From Bacilli bacterium (GTDB taxonomy: Bacteria; Bacillota_I; Bacilli_A; RF39; UBA660), in the NCBI GenBank assembly GCA_017544165.1, contig JAFYER010000008.1:1-64000 (forward strand): DNA of 64,000 nt, read 5' to 3'. This document shows positions 10,892 through 20,216 of the stretch, in pieces. The translations under genes were made by a program, and so were the position numbers. Within the stretch, counting starts at the first letter, position 1. Each line of letters opens with the position of its first letter. Under the pieces are notes generated by a model that saw only the letters and a list, made by a program, of their open reading frames with translations, was not told where the DNA came from and searched no databases.

Positions 10892-12670
10892 ATGAAAAAT
10901 AAAAATGTATTAATCTATGGTGGTGTATTGATTATTACTATATTAATATTAGTAATATCTTTTTCATTTGCTTTTTTGGGAGCTACTAAAAACTTAGTAA
11001 ATAATTTACCAGTAAATGTTACTTTTGCTGATGGTGTAGCTGCTAATTTTATAGTTACTGGTAACACTAATATTTCTTTAAATATTCCTGGAAACGAAAT
11101 GTTAATGGACACTGTTGGTGAAGTGGTTGCTCAAAATTCAATTGGCATTAATGTTAGCTTACAAAGTAGTTTTAATCTAACTTGTTCATATGCTATAACC
11201 TGGAAATGGCTCGAAGATTCTGATGTTTATGAAAGAAGTTTTTCTGCCGACAATGAGTTTGTTGTAGCAGGTACTGATGGGACCCAAAATCTTGGAGAAA
11301 TAAATGTTCCTTATGAAGATTCTTTGGTTTTGGGAAGATATATTATTTCTACGAATAATGCGACAACTACGCAAAATTGGACATTTACTAGTAAATTCTA
11401 TAATTTAGATGTTAATCAAGATCATCATGAAAATAAAACCTATGAAGGCCAAATTGCTATAGAAAATGCTCATTGTTATGAAACCTCTAAACCAGCACTT
11501 GTTAATTATATTATAAATAATGCTGCAAGTTCTGGTGTTGACTCTCAAGGAAACAATTGGTATTTCTATTCAACAACCCATAGTTCAGATAGCAAAACCG
11601 ATTATCGGTATGCAGGCAAGAATCCCAATAATTTTATCGAATTTAACGGGGAAATGTGGCGAATTATTGGTATAATGCCGGTTGAATATGATACTAATTC
11701 AGATGGTGTTGCCGATACCCAAGGAAATTTAATTAAAATAATTAGAAACACCTCGTTTAATACAGGCGCGTCACTTGACTATAAGCAAGTAGGGGTTGGC
11801 TCATCAACTTATAGTTCAGGTTCCAATGCTTGGTCTGATAGTCAAACAATGTTAATGTTTAACCCTTCAATTTTTTATACAACTGGTTATACCGTTGGGC
11901 GAACTGTACCAATATTAAGTACTATTCGTAATAGTTATTCTGTTGATGAAAATGGAATTAAATTTTATCGTAATCCTGGTAGTTTATGGGATACCAGTCT
12001 TTATTCTATATATCGACCGGCAGCTGCGACAACAACAGGTGGCTTTACTTCATCTAATACATTCACTAAATGTTCTGACACTACTGTTGAAAATTGTTTC
12101 AAACAGTTAGATGGCGATTCACAAGGAATGGTAGCAACAGTTAAATGGAATTTAGGGGGCATTTCAACTGTAGCAGCGAATGCTGAGACGATATATGCTA
12201 ATGAACGGGGTAATTCTGTTTGTGCAACAATTTCAGGTTCAACTTGTACTCCTGGAACTAACTCACTAATAAGGCCAACTTATTGGTATGGTAAGGTTGG
12301 ACTTCCTTATGCTAGTGATTTTGGATTTGCAGCGGGTGGATCAAATGATGGTACAACGTATCCGAGAGCTAATTGTCTAACAGCTAATTTAAATGCTTCA
12401 GGTAATTATCGCACTTATTGTGGAGTTCCTAACTATTTAATTTTTAAAAATGCAACTGCTTCGGCTAATGGTACTGCCTTAGGTGGAACACTGTTGACAG
12501 CTTTTTCTACTAACACATATTCGGTTACGTATATGACTACTAGTGGTTATGTTTATTCTACTTCTCCTTCGTCGACATCATATTATACTAGACCTACACT
12601 TTATTTAGATCCTCGTGCTGTTTATATTAGTGGTGATGGATCTTATAATAATCCATATCGTTTCTTATAA
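10892..12670 (+). CDS. surface protein, RPVLYL/DPY lectin-like family, paralog 2
   Basis: A 592-residue exported protein. The N-terminal hydrophobic segment (about 7-28) ends in SFAFLG, close to the FAY/FAF ends of paralogs 3 and 5. Residues about 30-200 form a beta-rich stalk shared in outline with the protein at 50860. The family domain follows (about 205-592): DYRYAGKNPNNFIEFNGEMWR, SNAWSDSQTMLMFN, IRPTYWYGKVGLPYASDFGFA, then a diverged end (TRPTLYLDPR ... GSYNNPY). It is the most divergent of the four large members; its terminal variable site has no Pro-Val. TATAAT at 10878-10883 lies 8 nt before the ATG and no ribosome site is seen, so the mRNA may be leaderless. Confidence 0.78.
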   Translation: MKNKNVLIYGGVLIITILILVISFSFAFLGATKNLVNNLPVNVTFADGVAANFIVTGNTNISLNIPGNEMLMDTVGEVVAQNSIGINVSLQSSFNLTCSYAITWKWLEDSDVYERSFSADNEFVVAGTDGTQNLGEINVPYEDSLVLGRYIISTNNATTTQNWTFTSKFYNLDVNQDHHENKTYEGQIAIENAHCYETSKPALVNYIINNAASSGVDSQGNNWYFYSTTHSSDSKTDYRYAGKNPNNFIEFNGEMWRIIGIMPVEYDTNSDGVADTQGNLIKIIRNTSFNTGASLDYKQVGVGSSTYSSGSNAWSDSQTMLMFNPSIFYTTGYTVGRTVPILSTIRNSYSVDENGIKFYRNPGSLWDTSLYSIYRPAAATTTGGFTSSNTFTKCSDTTVENCFKQLDGDSQGMVATVKWNLGGISTVAANAETIYANERGNSVCATISGSTCTPGTNSLIRPTYWYGKVGLPYASDFGFAAGGSNDGTTYPRANCLTANLNASGNYRTYCGVPNYLIFKNATASANGTALGGTLLTAFSTNTYSVTYMTTSGYVYSTSPSSTSYYTRPTLYLDPRAVYISGDGSYNNPYRFL

Positions 12671-12719
12671 TGCACTTGCAAAATGTATAAATTGTGTTAA
12701 ACTATAAATGTAATCGCTG

Positions 12720-12890
12720 AAGAAAGATGATATTTATTGATATTTTTTAAAGAGAGTTCTTGGTTGGTGGAAAAGAATAAATATAATAATTATTTGCTAC
12801 TTTCGAAGATTAAATGGTGAAGACCTATAAAACTAAAAAGTGAAATAAAGGATGGTACCGCCTTATAGGCTCCTTGGTATTATCCTTTTT
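12720..12890 (+). promoter_or_regulatory. T-box riboswitch, alanine specifier
   Basis: Leader of the kinase-alaS operon. AGAGAG and GGTTGGTGG (about 12750-12770) fit stem I of a T-box. GCT at 12796-12798, in a loop-like context before TTTCGAAG, fits an alanine specifier codon. AAGGATGGTACCGCC (12848-12862) is the T-box antiterminator sequence that pairs with the uncharged tRNA end. AAGGATGGTACC can alternatively pair with GGTATTATCCTT to form a terminator followed by a T run (to about 12890). Uncharged tRNA-Ala should allow transcription; this is the established mechanism. Exact 5' end not determined. Confidence 0.88.
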
Positions 12891-12913
12891 ATTTTTAAAG
12901 AAAGGAAGATTTT

Positions 12914-13438
12914 ATGAGAATTTTTTTAGTAGCGGGTAAAGCCGGCAGTGGTAAAAATGAAGTTGCCAAATTAATAAAGGAGTATTATATTTACAAACTT
13001 GAGGAGTGTGCAATTACTAGTTATAGTAAATATATCAAACAGTTTGCAAGAGAGCTTACGGATTGGGATGGGATGGATGCCAATAAACCTCGGGATTTTA
13101 TGCAACAAATTGGCGATAAAATAAGAAAGATTGATCCTTATTATTTTACATCTAATATGATAAAAGATATTTCTATTTATAAGGAATATGTTAATAATCT
13201 TGTTATTTCAGATGTGAGAATGCCTGAGGAAATTGAAGAGATTAAAGAAAATTTTGATGAAGTATATGCAATTTATGTTGTCAATCAATTTGGAAATAGT
13301 TCATTAACTATAGAACAACAATCACATATTACTGAAACGGCTTTAGAAAACTACGATGAATTTGATTATACTTTAGCAAATGATACAATGGAAAGCTTAA
13401 AAGATAAAGTATTTAAATATTTGGAGACGTTAAGATGA
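12914..13438 (+). CDS. P-loop (deoxy)nucleoside monophosphate kinase-like protein
   Basis: A 174-residue P-loop protein: Walker A GKAGSGKN at residues 8-15, then ISDVRMPEE near residue 97. Fold and size suggest a phosphotransferase like dephospho-CoA kinase or phage-type deoxynucleoside monophosphate kinase; the substrate is not clear from sequence. It starts after AAAGGAAG and overlaps alaS by 4 nt (ATGA), so it is the first gene controlled by the alanine T-box. Why a nucleotide kinase should be induced on alanine starvation is not evident; the two may simply share a transcript. Confidence 0.75.
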   Translation: MRIFLVAGKAGSGKNEVAKLIKEYYIYKLEECAITSYSKYIKQFARELTDWDGMDANKPRDFMQQIGDKIRKIDPYYFTSNMIKDISIYKEYVNNLVISDVRMPEEIEEIKENFDEVYAIYVVNQFGNSSLTIEQQSHITETALENYDEFDYTLANDTMESLKDKVFKYLETLR

Positions 13439-15177
13439 ATTTAAAAGATTTATATATTAATTTTTTTATTGAAAAAGGTCATAAGCAAATACCAAGTGCA
13501 CCAGTTGTACCGGAAAATGACCCATCTGTTTTGTTTAATACAGCTGGTATGCAACCATTAATACCATATTTAATGGGGCAACCACATCCATATGGAACAA
13601 GACTATGTGATTATCAAAAATGTATTAGAACTAATGATTTGGATAATATCGGCGATACTTATCATCATACATTTTTTGAAATGCTTGGGAATTGGAGTTT
13701 GGGCGATTATTTTAAAGACGAAGCTATAGAGTGGAGTTTTGAATTTTTAACTAAAGTACTTAACATTCCTGTTGAAAGACTTGCGGTTACTGTCTATGCG
13801 GGTAAGGATAATATTCCTTTTGACCAAACTAGTTATGATAAGTGGTTAAGTCTAGGAATTAAACCAGAAAGAATTGCTAAAACTGTAGATGATAATTTCT
13901 GGATAGCAGGTGATACTGGACCATGTGGACCAGATAGTGAAATGTTTTATTGGCGTAGTAATGACCCAATTCCTGAAAAATTTGATACTGAAGATGAACG
14001 TTGGGTTGAAATATGGAACGATGTTTTCATGCAATTTGAAAAGAAAGCTGATGGCTCAGTAATTGAACTTCCAAATAAAAATGTCGATACTGGGATGGGT
14101 GTTGAAAGAACTACTGCCATTTTAGAGGGTGTTACTGATAATTATGCCTCAAGTATCTGGAAAGATGTTATAGCGCTTATTTCTGATATTTCAGGTAAAC
14201 CATATGAAGGTAATGAAAAATCAATGCGTATCATTGCGGATCACTTAAGAACTGCAGTCTTTATTTTAGCTGATCCTGCCGGAATTAAACCAAGTAATAC
14301 TGATCAAGGATACATTTTAAGAAGGCTTATTCGAAGGGCTATTAGACACGCAAAAGCACTTGATATTGATATCAATAGCGATTGGGAAGAACAAATAGCT
14401 AAACTATTATTATCAAAATATGATGTTTATTATAGTGAACTTAAAGATAATCGTGATGTTGTCTTAACGGAACTTAAAAACGAAAAGGTTAAATTTAATC
14501 GTACATTAGAAAAAGGCTTAAGACAATTTGAAAAAGAAGTTCAAAGAGGTGAAGATATTGATGGAGAAACTGCATTCCATTTATTTGATACGTTTGGTTT
14601 TCCATTAGAACTTACTGTCGAACTTGCTAAAGAAAAAGGTTTAAATGTCGATACTAAAGGCTATGAAGAAAAGTTTAAAGAGCATCAAGAAAAGAGTAGA
14701 ACCGCCTCACAAGGTAAGTTTAAGGGCGGGTTAGCCGGTGATTCAGAAACAGAGACTAAATATCATACCGCAACTCATCTTTTGAATGCTGCCTTAAAAA
14801 GAGTAGTTGGCCCAGAAGTTCATCAAAAAGGTTCTAATATTACTGATGAAAGAATGCGTTTCGACTTTTCGTGTGATCATAAGTTAAGTGATGAAGAAAA
14901 AGAAAAAGTTGAAACTCTTGTCAATAATTGGATTAAAGAAGGCTTAGAAGTTAGATGTGATGAAATGTCCAAAAGTGAAGCTATAGCATCCGGAGCAGAA
15001 TGTATGTTTATTGAAAAATATCCAGATGTTGTAACTGTCTATACAATTGGCGATGTTTCTAAAGAATTATGTGGAGGTCCACATGTTAAAAATACTTCTG
15101 AATTAGGAGAATTTAAAATTTTAAAGGAAGAAAGTTCCTCTTCTGGTGTAAGACGTATTAAAGCAGTATTAAAATAA
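13435..15177 (+). CDS. alaS: alanine-tRNA ligase, compact form lacking C-Ala
   Basis: Charges tRNA-Ala. The 580-residue protein has the class II core (RTNDLDNIGDTYHHTFFEML, then GDTGPCGPDSEMFYW and NKNVDTGMGVERT), the tRNA-recognition region, and the editing domain with its metal ligands (HTATHLL near residue 443, CGGPH near 545). It stops there: the DHHA1/C-Ala domain that brings most bacterial AlaRS to about 870 residues is absent. No frameshift remnant follows, only a short terminator, so this is a natural short form. From memory, this domain order and the GDT..HHTFFEMLGNWSLGDYF wording resemble compact AlaRS of Patescibacteria. It is under the alanine T-box. Confidence 0.95.
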   Translation: MNLKDLYINFFIEKGHKQIPSAPVVPENDPSVLFNTAGMQPLIPYLMGQPHPYGTRLCDYQKCIRTNDLDNIGDTYHHTFFEMLGNWSLGDYFKDEAIEWSFEFLTKVLNIPVERLAVTVYAGKDNIPFDQTSYDKWLSLGIKPERIAKTVDDNFWIAGDTGPCGPDSEMFYWRSNDPIPEKFDTEDERWVEIWNDVFMQFEKKADGSVIELPNKNVDTGMGVERTTAILEGVTDNYASSIWKDVIALISDISGKPYEGNEKSMRIIADHLRTAVFILADPAGIKPSNTDQGYILRRLIRRAIRHAKALDIDINSDWEEQIAKLLLSKYDVYYSELKDNRDVVLTELKNEKVKFNRTLEKGLRQFEKEVQRGEDIDGETAFHLFDTFGFPLELTVELAKEKGLNVDTKGYEEKFKEHQEKSRTASQGKFKGGLAGDSETETKYHTATHLLNAALKRVVGPEVHQKGSNITDERMRFDFSCDHKLSDEEKEKVETLVNNWIKEGLEVRCDEMSKSEAIASGAECMFIEKYPDVVTVYTIGDVSKELCGGPHVKNTSELGEFKILKEESSSSGVRRIKAVLK

Positions 15178-15246
15178 ATGCTGCTTTTTTTCTTGAAATA
15201 AATAATTAAAAAAGTTATAATTTACATATAATAAGGGGATGAAAAA

Positions 15247-16386
15247 ATGAATAATGTTTTTCCAAACGAAAATACTGATATTGGCACTGACCCAACAATG
15301 CTTCAAGTAATTGATTCGCTTGATGTTGAACCGCCAAAAGAGGTATTGGAATCTCTTTCAAAACAGGAAAATAATGAAAATGGCCCAGGGGAACCAACTG
15401 ATAAAAATAAAAAAGGAAAGCACTCAAAAAAAGAAAAAAAGAAAAAAAGTATGACACCTAATCCTGATAAAAAACCACATGATACTTTAAAAAAAGTAAT
15501 TTTTGTTATTGTTATTTTATTATTGATGGGAGCTGTCGCATTTGGTTTATATTTTTATCTTTCTTTGGGAAACAAGAAAAAAGATTTATTCTCAATAAAC
15601 GATGTTCAAGTTTATGTTGGTCAAACAATTTCTAATAACATCAGTGATTACGGTTCTTTTTCAAAAGTTGACGTGGCATCATGCTTAATAACCGGCCTTG
15701 ATAAAGTAGATATTAATACTCCAGGTGTTTATGAATATTCTGTCACATGTGATAAGATTAAGCGTAGTGCCAAAATTGAAGTTCTTTCTTTAGTTGATGT
15801 TAATTTCTCAACAAATATTTTGTATAAAGCCGAAAACGATGTGCCAACTGCTCAAGAATTTATCAATGCTGAAAATGAATATGATTATTTAACAGACGAA
15901 ATGAAGCTAAAGGATTACTCTAAAACTAAAGGGGGTCCACATGGTATTGGAGTAACTATCAGCCATAAAAGTGGTACGGAACGAGTTGGTTATGCTGTAT
16001 TATATGTAGTGGAAACTGCTCCTTCGATGAACTTAAGTTGTACAAATAATACAATTGATAAAACTAAATATGAATATAGTGTATCAGATTACTTCATTTT
16101 CGATGAAAATCGTAAAGATTTAGGAAATTCACTAAGATTATATAATTACAAATTTAAGGAAGTCGAGGACTTTAATAACGCTTTATTAAATGTTGAAAAT
16201 AATAAAATCACTATAGATAATAAAGAAGGCTATTTTGTAATGGACACCAACGAATTAATTATAAAAATTGTTACTAAGTTAGATAAAGAAATGATTAGCA
16301 AAGATAATACACCGGATTTTCCAACAACATATACGGCAATTAGCTCATATTATACAAATACCAAAAATTATACTTGTTCAAATTAA
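15247..16386 (+). CDS. membrane-anchored protein with Ig-like extracellular region
   Basis: A 379-residue protein. About 80 cytoplasmic residues are followed by a membrane helix (about 82-105) and an extracellular part. The cytoplasmic region contains a very basic stretch (KKGKHSKKEKKKKS near 55-70) that could bind nucleic acid or lipid head groups. Extracellular residues about 115-180 resemble a bacterial Ig-like (DUF5011-type) domain with DINTPGVYEYSVTC. The remainder is unrecognised. AAGGGG precedes the ATG. It converges on the sortase gene across a shared terminator. Function unknown. Confidence 0.7.
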   Translation: MNNVFPNENTDIGTDPTMLQVIDSLDVEPPKEVLESLSKQENNENGPGEPTDKNKKGKHSKKEKKKKSMTPNPDKKPHDTLKKVIFVIVILLLMGAVAFGLYFYLSLGNKKKDLFSINDVQVYVGQTISNNISDYGSFSKVDVASCLITGLDKVDINTPGVYEYSVTCDKIKRSAKIEVLSLVDVNFSTNILYKAENDVPTAQEFINAENEYDYLTDEMKLKDYSKTKGGPHGIGVTISHKSGTERVGYAVLYVVETAPSMNLSCTNNTIDKTKYEYSVSDYFIFDENRKDLGNSLRLYNYKFKEVEDFNNALLNVENNKITIDNKEGYFVMDTNELIIKIVTKLDKEMISKDNTPDFPTTYTAISSYYTNTKNYTCSN

Positions 16387-16414
16387 AAAATGACTTATAT
16401 GAAGTCATTTTTTT
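16387..16414. terminator. bidirectional terminator between 15247 gene and sortase B
   Basis: AATGACTT and AAGTCATT flank ATATG, with A residues on the left and a T run on the right, so it can serve both converging genes. Confidence 0.8.
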
Positions 16415-17972
16415 ATTCTTCGATTAAAACACCATGAACTACAAGTTTTTGAGTTTCATCATGACAAGTCGATAATGTTATTATTTTACTATCTTTGTTT
16501 AAATCAATTTTAAAATCATATATACTACGATTTTTAATAAGCTCTAAAAATGCTATCTTTTCATCATCCTTGAAGAATGTTGTGGTCATATAGTCGTTAG
16601 TAGTAGGGATAACATATATCGAAAAAATCTTATATTTATATGATCCATATAAAGTATCAAATCTAATAATTTGATTCTCGGGATTTGTATACCAATTTTT
16701 GTATAAAACATTATTTAGGGTTCCAAACATTACGCCATTTATTAATCGGTTGTGGCCATAGATGATTGTGTTATCATCAACTATATCAGTTCGATTCTCA
16801 TAATCTAAAAATAACCACCCATTTGGATCTTGCTCTTTATAAATATTATGAGAAAGATAGAATTTGTTATCATAATATTGTAATACGGCATAATCGATAT
16901 TCGTATTATTTACTTTCAACCATCCGACTGCGTCTGAATTAATTGTCATTAAAGCTGCGATATAGTCATTTTTAATTTTGTTTTTGCTATCTTTTTCCAA
17001 ATCCTTTACTATGTCTTCGACATCAGTTGCAATAATATGGGTTTGAATTTCTTTTTGGATTTTAGAAACTTGCTTTATTGATTTGTAATTATCAAATAAA
17101 ACCATTCCTATTGAACCTATCGCCAAGGCAAACATTAAAATGGCACAAGCTCTTAATATGGAATTGTTTGCTTCATAAACAATATTTTCTTCGATAAACT
17201 TTTCACTATATTTTATTTTTATTAGTATTTTATATCTTTTTTTGATTGTTTTGTTATGCTTTTTTAGATATTCAATTATATCTTCATCTATCTGGTCACC
17301 ATGAATTAATAATCGAATGTTCTTATGGCGATATTCTTTTAAAATATAAATAATTTCCTCGAGATTGATTTTAGTTGGCATATTGACATGAACAATTTTT
17401 AAATGTTTATTAATTTTACAAAAAGTACTAAAATCTTCGAGGTCTTGGTTTGAAAGAGGGTAATCAAGTAAAACGCTATATTTATAAAAGATTGTTGAAT
17501 ATGTTGTGAGCCCGTTTAATTCCATAAAACTTGATGTATATAAAACTTCATCACGTGATTCGGGAATGATTCCGTATTTATCGAGCATTTCAAACATAAA
17601 CTGGGGAATATAACCAGCGCTTATATATTTAATATTATTACATTTGAGTAAGTACTCACACATTTTATATGGTAAAACTTCTTCAGAGGCATAATAAATG
17701 GAATTAATATTTTTAATTTTGTTAAAAATAGGCATAATTAAAAGAGCAACTTCCATTGTTTGAAATGATAAAATATTTAAATTATATGTTTTTGTTAGTT
17801 CACTAAAAAAAGCTGAAAGAATTTTGTAATTTTTTCTTATATATTCATCGCTAAATACAAGTTCATCATTGCTAATTACGTTTGTATTTAACATATTTTT
17901 ATATTCGTAATTTAATTTTTTCCTGTTTAGAAAAGAAAGTTTATTATCTTTTATTTTAACAAGAATTTTCAC
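16413..17972 (-). CDS. class B-like sortase with a ~265-residue N-terminal domain
   Basis: From the GTG at 17972 (a GGTGG lies 5 nt upstream) the protein has 519 residues. Residues about 1-265 contain no signal sequence and no known motif. A membrane helix follows (about 268-288), then a class B sortase domain: YAVLQYYDNKFYL, IIYGHNRLINGVMFGTL with His407, and TLSTC with Cys503. The usual catalytic Arg a few residues after the Cys is Lys509 (QKLVVHG). Sortases anchor proteins to the wall by transpeptidation. Because the large N-terminal part precedes the only helix, it should lie in the cytoplasm, which is unusual. The gene diverges from a candidate substrate 136 bp away. Confidence 0.85.
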   Translation of the reverse strand: MKILVKIKDNKLSFLNRKKLNYEYKNMLNTNVISNDELVFSDEYIRKNYKILSAFFSELTKTYNLNILSFQTMEVALLIMPIFNKIKNINSIYYASEEVLPYKMCEYLLKCNNIKYISAGYIPQFMFEMLDKYGIIPESRDEVLYTSSFMELNGLTTYSTIFYKYSVLLDYPLSNQDLEDFSTFCKINKHLKIVHVNMPTKINLEEIIYILKEYRHKNIRLLIHGDQIDEDIIEYLKKHNKTIKKRYKILIKIKYSEKFIEENIVYEANNSILRACAILMFALAIGSIGMVLFDNYKSIKQVSKIQKEIQTHIIATDVEDIVKDLEKDSKNKIKNDYIAALMTINSDAVGWLKVNNTNIDYAVLQYYDNKFYLSHNIYKEQDPNGWLFLDYENRTDIVDDNTIIYGHNRLINGVMFGTLNNVLYKNWYTNPENQIIRFDTLYGSYKYKIFSIYVIPTTNDYMTTTFFKDDEKIAFLELIKNRSIYDFKIDLNKDSKIITLSTCHDETQKLVVHGVLIEE

Positions 17973-18108
17973 TTGCAACCACCATCTTACTATAATATGA
18001 TAACACACCTTTACACCAAATAATACATTTTTTTAAAAAATATATTGCTTTTTTGAATTTTATGTTATAATTAAGACATAATAAAGAGAGGATAGGAGTG
18101 AGAGTATT

Positions 18109-18648
18109 ATGAAAAAACTTTTTGCGTTATTATTAGTATTAGGAGTTCTTTTAGCATTTCCACTTAATGCGTTAGCGGATGTTTCATTTAAATTGCCAAG
18201 TGATCCGAATAAAAAGGAGGATGTTGGTAACAATACAATGAAGTATTACTACAACCTAAAATTAGTTAATACTGATGATAGTGAAATTGAAGGTACTAAG
18301 TTAGTATTTAGAGGTGGCCCTGCAGTTAAATCATTTACTTGTGTAGCTAATGATAATTTTACAGTAACTCAAGATGTTGATGATGATTTGACAGTTTGTG
18401 AGTTTACTCCAAAAAATGACGATGCTGTTTCAGGCGAAACAATTGAGCTTGGACAATTAGTTGCTCTAATTGATTTAAATGCAAAAGATGAAGATTGTAC
18501 TATTGAATATGGTTTGAAGCAAGTTACTGGAAAGATTACTGTTAATACTGGTTCTAGTGTTCCTTATATTATAATTACTGGTGGAATAGTATTAGGCGCA
18601 ACTGTATATTTTGCTACAAAGAAAAAATCTAAACTACAAAGAATATAA
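18109..18648 (+). CDS. secreted protein with a sortase-type C-terminal sorting signal
   Basis: A 179-residue protein with a signal peptide (about 1-23, ending ALNALA-like) and a ~120-residue acidic beta-rich domain with three Cys. The C-terminus has NTGSSVP, a hydrophobic helix (YIIITGGIVLGATVYFA) and the basic tail KKKSKLQRI. This motif-helix-tail order is that of wall-anchored sortase substrates, although the motif is neither LPXTG nor the canonical class B NPQTN. It is transcribed divergently from the sortase at 16413, which suggests that the two form an enzyme-substrate pair. A TATAAT and GGATAGGAG lie upstream. Ligand or function unknown. Confidence 0.78.
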   Translation: MKKLFALLLVLGVLLAFPLNALADVSFKLPSDPNKKEDVGNNTMKYYYNLKLVNTDDSEIEGTKLVFRGGPAVKSFTCVANDNFTVTQDVDDDLTVCEFTPKNDDAVSGETIELGQLVALIDLNAKDEDCTIEYGLKQVTGKITVNTGSSVPYIIITGGIVLGATVYFATKKKSKLQRI

Positions 18649-18658
18649 TTTTTAAAAG

Positions 18659-18687
18659 CTATTAGGTATTCCTAATAGTTTTTTTTT
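18659..18687 (+). terminator. terminator after the sortase substrate
   Basis: CTATTAGG (18659-18666) and CCTAATAG (18671-18678) form a perfect 8-bp stem with a TATT loop and a long T run. Confidence 0.9.
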
Positions 18688-18715
18688 GTGATAAACTATT
18701 GCTAGGTGAGAGAAA

Positions 18716-20203
18716 ATGAGAGAATTTACGGAACAAGAAGTTATACGTAGGGAAAAAAGCGAGAATATAAGAGCACTTGGAATAGACCCTTTTGGCCATC
18801 GCTTTGACAGAACGGCTTTTGCTAAAGACATTAAAGATAAATATCAAGATGTTCCTCATGACGATTTTGAAAATATGAATGATATTGCTACGGTAGCAGG
18901 AAGAATTATGTTTATTCGTAAAATGGGTAAAGCATCTTTTTTTGCTCTTCAAGATAAAACTGATAAAATTCAAATATACATTTCTATTAATGATGTAGGT
19001 GAAGATGTTTATAATTTGTTTAAAACAGCTGACATTGGCGATATTGTTGGTGTAACCGGTAAAATAATGAAAACCCAAACCGGTGAAGTTACAATTAAAT
19101 GTTTGGAGTATACACATTTAGTTAAGGCATTAAGACCGCTTCCTGAAAAATTTCATGGACTTACTGATACTGAAGAAAGATATCGTCGTAGATATGTTGA
19201 TTTGATGATGAATGAGGAATCAAGAAACATTGCTTTTATGCGTCCAAAAATTATTAGATGCATTCAAAACTTTATGGATAATGAAGGATTTACCGAAGTT
19301 GAAACACCAATTTTAACTAGTCTTTTGACCGGAGCTTCAGCAAGACCATTTGTTACTCATCATAATACGCAAGACATGGATATGTATTTAAGAATAGCAC
19401 TAGAACTTCCATTGAAAAGATTATTAGTAGGTGGTATGGAAGCTGTCTATGAAATAGGTCGTGTATTTAGAAATGAAGGAATGGATCCAAAACATAATCC
19501 AGAATTTACTTTAATGGAAGCTTATCTTGCTTATTCAGACTTAGAGGGCATGATGGATTTAACGGAAAAGATGTTTACGAATATTGCTAAAAATGTAACT
19601 AATAAAATGGTTTATAATTGGTGTGGTAATGAAATAAACCTTGAAGGTCCTTGGAAAAGAATTAGCATGACTGATGCTATTAAAGAAAAAGTAGGAATTG
19701 ATTTTAAGGAAGAAATGTCTGTAGAAAAAGCTTTAGAGCTTGCCAAAGAACACGAAATATATCCTGAGGAACATGAAAAAACAGTGGGGCACATTATTAA
19801 TTTGTTTTTTGAAAAGTATGTTGAAGACACATTAATTCAACCAACATTTTTATATGGCCATCCAGTAGAGATTTCACCTCTTACGAAGAAAAACCCAGAA
19901 GATCCAAGATTTGTCGATCGTTTTGAATTATTTATTGGTGGTAAAGAATTTGCTAATGCCTATACAGAGCTTAATGATCCAATTGATCAACTTGAAAGAT
20001 TCGAAGAGCAATTAAAGGAAAAAGAGCTTGGTAATGAAGAAGCAAATGATATCGATATGGACTTTATCGAAGCTTTAGAGTATGGTATGCCTCCGGCTGG
20101 TGGAATTGGTTATGGAATTGATCGTTTATGCATGTTATTTACTGAACAAGAAACCATTAGAGAAGTAATATTATTTCCAACGATGAAAAATATTAACAAG
20201 TAG
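18716..20203 (+). CDS. lysS: lysine-tRNA ligase (class II)
   Basis: Charges tRNA-Lys. The 495-residue length is normal. An N-terminal OB-fold anticodon domain (VAGRIMFIRKMGKASFFALQD near 60-80) is followed by the class II core: RPKIIRCIQNFMDNEGFTEVETP (motif 2 region begins about 250, with RVFRNEGMDPKHNPEFT), and the C-terminal GYGIDRLCML with the class II motif 3 Arg. AGGTGAGAG precedes the ATG. It follows a terminator, so it has its own promoter. Confidence 0.97.
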   Translation: MREFTEQEVIRREKSENIRALGIDPFGHRFDRTAFAKDIKDKYQDVPHDDFENMNDIATVAGRIMFIRKMGKASFFALQDKTDKIQIYISINDVGEDVYNLFKTADIGDIVGVTGKIMKTQTGEVTIKCLEYTHLVKALRPLPEKFHGLTDTEERYRRRYVDLMMNEESRNIAFMRPKIIRCIQNFMDNEGFTEVETPILTSLLTGASARPFVTHHNTQDMDMYLRIALELPLKRLLVGGMEAVYEIGRVFRNEGMDPKHNPEFTLMEAYLAYSDLEGMMDLTEKMFTNIAKNVTNKMVYNWCGNEINLEGPWKRISMTDAIKEKVGIDFKEEMSVEKALELAKEHEIYPEEHEKTVGHIINLFFEKYVEDTLIQPTFLYGHPVEISPLTKKNPEDPRFVDRFELFIGGKEFANAYTELNDPIDQLERFEEQLKEKELGNEEANDIDMDFIEALEYGMPPAGGIGYGIDRLCMLFTEQETIREVILFPTMKNINK

Positions 20204-20216
20204 TTTGACGGCAATA

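Noticed and set aside
13435-15177. alaS as a truncated pseudogene
   Set aside because: Catalytic and editing motifs are intact and the T-box is intact. The end is followed directly by a terminator-like sequence rather than by decayed C-Ala coding remnants.
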